NCBI GenBank assembly: GCA_017607445.1
Contig: JAEVHH010000003.1
Coordinates: 992,001 to 1,056,000, forward strand
Length of the DNA: 64,000 nucleotides
Source of the DNA: Histoplasma ohiense
Lineage: Eukaryota; Ascomycota; Eurotiomycetes; Onygenales; Ajellomycetaceae
Reading direction: 5' to 3'
The notes beneath the pieces were generated by a model. The model saw nothing but the letters and a program-made list of their open reading frames with translations, was not told the origin of the DNA and ran no database searches. Every line of letters starts with the position of its first letter. The stretch's first letter is position 1. The position numbers and the translations under genes were made by a program. Below are positions 56,587 through 64,000 of the stretch, one piece after another.

Positions 56587-59500
56587 TTCGATTTCGCTGT
56601 TCCTGGATTCGCCTGAGGGTTGTGGAATGGAGGCTGGCTGGTGGTCACGGGGTTTCGTGGCTCGCCCGCATTGTTTACTTCTTGGCACGACGCGGGCCCC
56701 AGGCTCTGCGTGGGGCCCTGGCCGTGGCTGACAATGATGCCAACGGAAACGAAAACATGAAACAGAGCGCTGGAAGCAACGGTGCGGGGTTTCGCTGGTG
56801 GAAGGAATCATCAAAGCAAGCTAAAAACAGAATGCCATCAGGATCGAGGGGATAGGCGCTTGCGAGATTGGCATTGAGTGGCGTGATTGACCAATCTACA
56901 ACTCTACAGCCGTAGACGTCAAGAGAGTGACGTCGAATTCTTTCGTTCCTTTTTAGTTTTTTTTGCTTTTCTTTGGTTATTTTAGGGAGTCACGAGTGTG
57001 ATATGCTTTTTGCCAGTGAGTTGGCTTTGCGTTGGTGCGACATGGTTGGTTTGGAGAAGAGAGAAGAGGAAGTAACCAAGGCACAAAACCGACAAGGTTG
57101 AAGGGAGGGGAAGGAGGTGGGATGTTCACTGGCCAGCGCGACGACCGATTCTAACCCCACCAATTACCAATTAGCGATTGGGTGTTCGTGTGATCTTGCC
57201 TCCTGTTCGGTCCTTAGCTCTGGCAGTTTGGTTCTGTCGACTGTGAACGGACTGTAAAGTTTGTGGTTTGTCTCACATATTCCGGAGTTCATATTGTTTG
57301 TTGCATTGTTGGACATCAACTCGTCATCCCACTGTAGTTTGTGAAGAGAAGTAAACGGCTTAAATTTCGGAGAACTCGCGTGAGCTTGTTGGCTTCGAAG
57401 TGTTTTAAAGTCTCGTTGCTCGAAGCTTCCCAATCTCTCGGGTGACGATTGTCATGACATCAAGATAAGCCGGAGAACACATGTAAATGCATCATGATTG
57501 ACCCCACTGATGTATTTGAACACGGCAAGCGGAAGATTTCGTCACGATCAAGTTCGGCGACAAATATGACGCGATACCAGAAAGGAGCTAGCGAAAGATG
57601 GCTCAATCAGTGATTTTTGCTGTTGTTCATGATTGGGGTGGAATAACTCTGCACAGGCTTACTGCTGCTGATTGGCTAATCTCATTCGTCTCTCGGTTAA
57701 TATTCTCGTTCAGAACCTTGGAAGCGCTCTGGGGGTCGGCCAGGGGTGGCACCGAGTGTCGTGGCACAGCAGTAACAAGTTGACAGTGGTTGGTGCTGCT
57801 TTTGTTTACTCTCTTATTGCTCGCCTTGCTGCGGAAAGGAACTTAAAGGATTACCTTTTGCAGAGGCTGAAGCTCGAGCTGCTTAGTATGAATGGAGACA
57901 TTCCAGAGGAGAATTTTTGCCTAGGTGGTACGCGTACGAAATGGATCAAGTAACGAGGAACCATCGGTGCAGGCTGGCTGAATTTGAGGGTCTTTTCTGT
58001 GGCCATTGACAGGCTATTTCTGGTTCAAAGGGAGAGCTATTTTCCATCGCAACATCCTTGTCTATGTCCCCGTGTTTCCCTGCTTTCGGAAATGGAGTAA
58101 ATTCCTAGGGTTGACCCTTGCGCCATGAAGAGTAGAAGCATCTTTTAAACAGGGAAGAGATACTAGATACTTGGGATCGTACGCTGTAAAGCTGGATCTA
58201 TAATTGGAAGGAAGGGTGTTTTTCTTTGAACTGGCGGCTATACCACCCAAAAGAGGGTTGTGGGCTTCCATCCATCCGATTGAAGGGAATAAAATTTGGA
58301 GCTGAACGCGGATATCGTTTGGTTCCTGAACTTTGTAAAGAGACATGCTTGACAACTCCAGATTGACCACCATCTCTACAACATGCTTGGAGGAATTGGT
58401 GCCCAAGGTGGTTTGCAATGAGATCTCTTGTAATTTGCTTCGCCGGAGCAGGTGGAAGCGTTTCAACGAGGGTTTACCAAGCTTGATGAAGAATGATTTC
58501 CTTGTTTTCTTGTTCTATCTATGATGTTGACAGCATTTGTAGGGAGTTTGATATATCCATGGGACGCAGCGGATATTGTGATATCGGAAATCCAGGAGAG
58601 AGTTCCGGATGCCGCTCTTCCAGCCTGTGTTTGATGCTGAAACTCCAAGCACCACGGTGTTTAGGAACAAGCACGCTCGGGCATGTTTGGGATTTTGAAC
58701 ACTCTCCGTGCGTAGAATGTTGTATCATTTACAATAAGATTAATGTGGAATAGAATTATTTCACTTCCCCATGAGCCTCTTCGGGGGAGAAAAGGGGTTT
58801 GTTTATTTTCGAGCTCTGTGTGAATTTTGCTGTGTATGTATGCGTTGTCCACTGAGCAAGAAATCCGCCCTGAAGCTGCACGTCATGGTATTGCTTCAGC
58901 AACCAGATCGCGGCTCTGCCAGTCAGGATGATAGTACAAGCTGCTAACAAGGGTCTGGTCAGGACTGTGCAGTAGTTTATTGGACTGGGCGGTACAAGAG
59001 CAGGCAGACGGACCAGTCACAGCGGCAGTAGAAGGGGATACGAAGCAGACCCAGCCAACAGAAATGGAGGAATGTAAGATCCTGGGATCAGGGAAGCTGA
59101 CTTTGTCCGATGTAGCAGAACCTTTCCCAGTCAAGTATGAAGCCGGAATGAATCCTGCAGCCAATGTTCCAGGACCTGACCTCAGCGGCCTGGGTTGCCC
59201 TTTGTCATGGGAGCTAGGGGAAGGAAAGTTGGAGACAAGTCGCTAAGGTTGGCCAGGTACCCGGGAGTACCGCACCACACATTGTTGGCGGGTGCGGGAC
59301 CTGCAAAGACTTCGTTCACCTCCCCACTCCGGCGTACCGTTGCCCATTGCAACACGCTCAGCCGCCAGCTCCAAACCAATCCCCAACCCACGATTCCGCT
59401 TTCTCTCTCCTCCTCTTCTTTTCCTTTACTTCATCCTGCTCCCCTTCTCTTCTCTACTTCTGTGTTCACTTTTCTCCCCAGTCCAGAAGTGCCCTTCTCG

Positions 59501-59996
59501 CTCCCCCGTTCCCCGTTACAGCCTTGTCGACGGTCTTCCCCCCCGTCGGTCCTTTTGCTCGGCCAGCACCTCGTCTTGGACCTCTTGTTCACCACCGTTT
59601 TACTATACCGTTTGCCTTTCTCCCCTTAAATTTGGATGATGTTGTTATAACTTGAAATTCGGCATCCTACGCCTGCCTGCTTCTCGAAGCCACTGCGGTA
59701 GAAGATTTCGGTTTCCAGACGAAAAGTCGACAAACCAGAATACAAGCTCCGAGGGCTGGTCTTGCAGAGTGCATTGGACGTGCCTGTATGCCTACATTTT
59801 GTACGAGGAACTGACTCCGTCCTGACTGCTACCGTCTATCCATTCGGCCTTCCATCCTCTCCGCCCCCACTCCCGGACAATCCTACGTTTGAGTTGGAAC
59901 TGGCTGGCGTTGTGGCTACCGGTTGACTGAGTGGAGGAACAGATACACAGTCAAAGGATAATAATCCCTGATTTTCTGAGCTAGGAACTTGGGGGG

Positions 59997-61962
59997 ATGG
60001 AACATTCGTCTCCTCTTGCTGCTATGCAGCCCCCGTCTGTGCTCTTCGGTCACTGTTTTCGGGCGGAGACGGCTGCTTCATTCAAATCCTTCCCTGCAGT
60101 GAGAAATTTTGGCCCGAACAGTTTCAATTTTAAGGAACTCTCCAAGACGAAAGGAAGTCCAGATTACTTCAGTGTGAAGCACGTTGGAGGCTCCTCTCCT
60201 ACCGCAAGCTTAGCTGCGGATCTTTCACAGAACTTCCACATTGACCAAAGGTAATTGCCTATCTTGCGGTGTATTATTCGCTGTCAATTGTTTCTTTTTT
60301 TTTTTTTTTTCTTTTTCTTTTTTTTTCTCTTTGGATTTTTCTTGCCTTGGTTTGCTACTGACTTGTCCACAGTCCTCAGTTAGTAACACCGCGGAGATCG
60401 CTGTTTTCAGCGAATTTGTTTGGTTCGGAAAATGGTCGAGGTAATATATCCCCTTTAATTGGCCAGCTGATGGACATGGACATTCCAGTGAAACTAATCA
60501 CAATTTTTTAGATACAATGACAACACCTCCCCTATCCTCCTCTTCACCGGCCATTTCTGTTGATATGATGGATATGTCCCCGTTACCGCACAAAATTCCT
60601 TACTCTCACCAATCAGATAGTGACTTGGACTCTCCTACGGCTGATCTGTCTAACCCTAAACCTAAGATATACATCCCTAGTCCTCTTCAAGATTCACCAA
60701 TTGGGTCAACTCATCCCAATATTCCGCCAGAGTAAGCTGCCGTAAACGTTCGCTACGTTATGCAAAAGTAGTTCTGATATTGATATTCTTTTAGGAGAAA
60801 AAGGGCCGCTTTTCTCCGTCCTTCATTGATGCGAGCTAAGGCTCCTGGTGGAATCTCTAAAAGTCCATCAGTGAGCAATTCTCAACCATTCGTGAAATTT
60901 GGAAATGGAAATAGTAAGCTCTCTACGTCGACATCGCTTTCATTATCTGAGATATTTGAGGGATCACCGGAAAGACCAGCCTCACGGACCAATCTTTCAA
61001 ATGAACAAATGGGACTCTCTCGTCCACGAGCTCCCTTTTCAAGTTTCGTCGGACAATCTCGCGGGAACGGGTCACCAGGGCATGGTGCTGTGCGCAAGGG
61101 TTCCAATCCATTTTCTCGACCTAGGAAACAGTGTAGAAGATCGCTAAGCATGTTTGAGCACCCCGACGATGTAATGAATCAAGACAACGATGCCAGTGTG
61201 AATATCCTATCTTTAAGCGATATGGAAGAGGCACCTACTCTGCATTTACCTCATTTCATCCCAGAAGATCAACCCGACAGCCTCCCCAGGATTGAGAGCA
61301 CTGTTTTGGTTGATATTCTTGATGGGAAATATAATGATAAATATAACGACATAATCATTATTGACTGTCGATTTGAGTACGAGTATGAAGGTGGCCATAT
61401 AAATGGTGCTGTCAATTACAATGACAAGGAGCATCTTGCAGCGAGGTTGTTCTCTGAGGACATGAAGCCAAACACCATGTTGGTCTTCCATTGCGAGTAC
61501 TCTGCTCACCGTGCTCCTATTATGTGAGTCGTATTCCCAACAACCACCTTTTCACATCTTTTGCGAAATTTCTTTCTTACATATCGATTTAGGGCCAAGT
61601 TTATTCGACACAAAGATCGCGCAGTCAATATAGACGAGTACCCCAAACTTACATACCCCGAAATGTATATCCTGGATGGTGGTTACAGTGCTTTCTTTTC
61701 CGTGTACCGATCTCTCTGCATTCCACAAAACTACGTTGAGATGGCCGCAAAGGAGCATGCCTTTGCCTGTGAAAGAGGCCTCGGGAAAGTAAAACAACGG
61801 TCAAAGCTTGCCAGAGCTCAGACATTTGCTTTCGGACAACATTCTACCCAAATGGAAGACAGTCCTACTGGGCGCTGTCGGAATGCTAGCAGTGACCGCA
61901 ACCTGTCTCTGGAAATCCCGGAACCTGGGCGCTTGCCTGGACGTCGTATGTTCAGCCACTGA
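59997..61962 (+). CDS. cdc25: M-phase inducer phosphatase Cdc25 (NimT type)
   Basis: Dual-specificity phosphatase that activates Cdk1 by removing inhibitory phosphates at G2/M. Five exons, 59997-60250, 60373-60440, 60512-60731, 60795-61523 and 61593-61962, about 546 residues, with all joins in frame and GT-AG. The N-terminal half is Ser/Pro-rich and regulatory, with many SP sites (SPSVSNS, SPERPAS, SPRPRK-like stretches) as expected for kinase control. The rhodanese-like catalytic domain has IIIDCRFEYEYEGGHINGA and the signature HCEYSAHRAPIM, with Cys414 and Arg420. The last intron falls just after this loop, and YPEMYILDGGYSAFF follows. The C-terminus is basic (RGLGKVKQRSKLARAQ). The ATG at 59997 gives the first plausible start, with a second Met nine codons on. 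Confidence 0.95.
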
Positions 61963-63600
61963 TAACTTTATCAATGATCTTTGAATTATGGCGCTGAACG
62001 CTTTTATGGAGTTACGTTCCCTTGTTAATTTTTTTCTATTCTGCTCCGCCAGTCTGGCACTACCAGTCCCTGCGTTTTTGAATCTTGGACCAATTCCATT
62101 TAGCCTTTCAATCTCGGCTCCACGCCGACCTTTTTTGACATTTCAAAAGCTTTCGAACAAAACGAAATCGCTAACATACTTGTGAGACTTACTTCATCAT
62201 TCTTTTGACCCTGCCGCCACCACCGAGGTTGACCAAGCAAACGCTCTTTGCTGTGATAGAACAATTTACTGCGGGCAACATACATTTACTCCATTATAGG
62301 ATACTTGGAGAGATACAATTATCGGCTCAGCAAGTATTGAGCTTCCGCTATTAATTATCCGACACTTTATCCACATCTTGCGACATATCGCTCTATGAGT
62401 GGTTTAGCTATTACCTCACCGGAATTGACTTATTTATTTCTTTTTTCTAAAGTTTCGACAAAAACACATACTTTAACAACTTTCATTCTCATCGAACCTT
62501 ATTTCCTATGTTTACATCTACATATCTAAGCGCAGCCATACTTTCGGCCCACAGTTCGAGGAACAAATTGATCCATTCACCTATCCATCCATCCCATCAC
62601 TCGTGCCGGAATTTTCTCCGCAGCAGGAACATATCCGATTTCTATGAGTTGCTGAAGCCATTTATTCCTCGGTTCTTGTCCTGCCCTGGGTTTATTTCCT
62701 CTAAATTGCGTTACGCCGGCTTCAGTACTCACTCACATTACATTTCTCAATTCATCACCTCGACTTCTCTCTGTTTGAATGAAGTTTTGTTCCAACAACT
62801 ACCTTCTGTGAACCACCTCTTTTAAATCTACTTATCCTTTTTTATCATCCAGCATTGTCTCCCGTTCTTTATAACCTCGTCCGCTTTCTCCCTCTCCCCC
62901 CTTCCCCTCTCTCTGCCTTTTCCTTTTTTTTGCCCAGGGCTTGCATGTGTGACCTAGCCAGAGATGCGAAAAGAGATGTGGGTTTTTCGGGAGGTATTTT
63001 TGAATGGTCGGGATACACTGTGTTTATGCCTAAACAGAAAACAGGGAGGTAATTAGTCGGTTGATTGTGTGGCTGCGTGTTTGCTGGAACCTTCAATCAG
63101 GACTTATGATATTGGAGAATAGTTGCTGGATTATTGAAGGTTATGAGAAGTGAAAGAATCATGTGCTGGCGGACGACGGACTGCTAAAAATGATGGGTGG
63201 GAGGATTGACGTGATGTCCCCTTTTGCTTTGTCCTTCCTTTTAACCGTCTTTCCTTTTTTCCCATCTCTTTAACAACAAAAGGTATTACGACAATGCCAT
63301 GTAGAAATCGAATTAGCAAAAAAGAAAAAAAAAAGAAAAAAAAAGCAAAAGAAACAAATAAAAATATTGATAAATTATTAAGAATTGCTTTTTTGTAACT
63401 ATTGTTGATCCTCGTAATCTAAGGTCGTTCATTCCAATCGCCAAACACGTCCCATATCCAAACACGCGATTCAATTTAACCCTTTTTGGAAATTTTCAAC
63501 CTCACACACATGTTAGGTGTTATACAAACCCAAAGGACAAGACCTAAAAATTCCAATTATCCCGAACTCCAATTGCAGATATTAATACAAATAAAACAAG
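61963..63600. other. Intergenic between Cdc25 and SLD5
   Basis: No gene is supported. It contains the Cdc25 3' UTR and the SLD5 promoter. An A/G-rich run sits at 63319-63360. Frames at 62508-62825 and elsewhere are T/C-rich and featureless. Confidence 0.5.
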
Positions 63601-64000
63601 ATGAACATCGATGACATTCTCGCCTCCGTTGATCAGCCGGACCTTACATCTCCTGAGGCCACTGTACTCGATGCGCAGCTACTAACACGGCTTTGGGTTA
63701 CAGAGAGGGGCGTGCCGGAGCTACTGCCGTGGCCCGGCGCGCTGATGGAGAGGGTTATGGAGAGGGTTCGGAAGCAGGTGAGTGGATATCACATATGGAT
63801 TGAGTGTTTTGTGTTTTTTGCTGTTTGCGTGAGAGTGGTGCTGGGGTTCGCAGAGATTAAGAATGCAGGGAGGTGACCCAGGAAATGTTCCATCTAGCAT
63901 CAATTGAACCAGCAAAGTTTTCAAACTACACCCTTTTCGCGATACAACAATAACTAAAGAACATATATTATATATTTCTCCAGGTCGAAAAAATTGAGGA
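63601..64000 (+). CDS. sld5: GINS complex subunit SLD5, 5' part
   Basis: Start of a DNA replication initiation protein of the GINS complex, which acts with Cdc45 and MCM. The first exon, 63601-63777, encodes MNIDDILASVDQP and then LLTRLWVTERGVPELLPWP and ERVMERVRKQ. A GTGAGT donor and CTCCAG acceptor lead to a second exon from 63984 reading VEKIEE, cut off by the window edge. The opening MxIDDILASVD and the RLWVxERxxPELLPxP segment are typical of SLD5. Only about 64 residues are visible. Confidence 0.85.

Larger units (their letters stand above)
54871..59996. other. Gene-free 5.1 kb before Cdc25
   Basis: No gene is confidently recognised. It contains a GTACAT array (55303-55320), a hydrophobic short open frame at 56398-56586, and CT-rich sequence at 59380-59640 that is probably the leader or promoter of Cdc25. 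The frames at 58062-58466 (-) and 58980-59246 (+) have no family features. Confidence 0.5.

Noticed and set aside
58062..58466. 134-codon minus-strand frame
   Set aside because: No recognisable motif and several shadow frames over the same bases; not supportable as a gene.

Overview
The window is nuclear DNA of a filamentous ascomycete (Pezizomycotina). Genes carry several short GT-AG introns with CTAAC-like branch sites, tRNAs are eukaryotic, and the genes include fungal types such as a GH18 class V chitinase of the CTS1 kind, a combined Bub1/Mad3 kinase and a NimT-type Cdc25. The chitinase and the general gene style suggest Eurotiomycetes, possibly Onygenales; that placement is inference and no species can be named from sequence alone.

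Layout, left to right: 6-phosphogluconate dehydrogenase (+, 1.1-3.2 kb); an LSM12-like protein (+, 4.6-5.9 kb); a gene-poor, repeat-rich stretch (5.9-10 kb) with a MITE-like palindromic element; a secreted GH18 chitinase (+, 10.0-12.0 kb); a second gene-poor stretch (12-16 kb) with a relic of a trypsin-like peptidase gene; a TPT-family membrane transporter (-, 16-18.2 kb); a 114-residue unnamed small protein with a TATA box (-, 19.6-20.2 kb); two identical tRNA-Asn genes in inverted orientation (21.3-21.7 kb); Pol5/MYBBP1A (+, 22-25.2 kb); a tRNA pseudogene (25.7 kb); Apn1 AP endonuclease (-, 26.3-28.3 kb); a dienelactone hydrolase (-, 28.8-29.5 kb); a broken APH-type phosphotransferase (+, 30.6-31.5 kb) and an unrecognised ORF behind it; the Bub1/Mad3 kinase (+, 32.5-36.5 kb); a Myb-like, low-complexity protein (-, 39.1-41.4 kb) with long gene-free flanks; a pyroglutamyl peptidase with a large insert (+, 47.0-48.3 kb); a third tRNA-Asn (50.4 kb); an F-box protein (+, 53.6-54.9 kb); Cdc25 (+, 60.0-62.0 kb); and the start of GINS subunit SLD5 (+, 63.6 kb to the edge).

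The intact genes are mostly housekeeping: pentose phosphate pathway, ribosome biogenesis, base excision repair, spindle checkpoint, G2/M control and replication initiation. They do not form a cluster or pathway. Bub1/Mad3, Cdc25 and SLD5 are all cell-cycle genes but lie far apart, so this looks like chance. Between them are AT-rich or microsatellite-rich islands holding decayed genes. Several relics are broken by TGA stops, which would fit C-to-T decay such as RIP, though this is not proven.

No clearly new system is visible. The observations most worth checking are the MITE-like 253-bp element, the over-represented TACGGAGTA motif outside exons, the two-KEN Bub1/Mad3 gene with a GC-AG intron, the insert-bearing pyroglutamyl peptidase, and the inverted tRNA-Asn pair.
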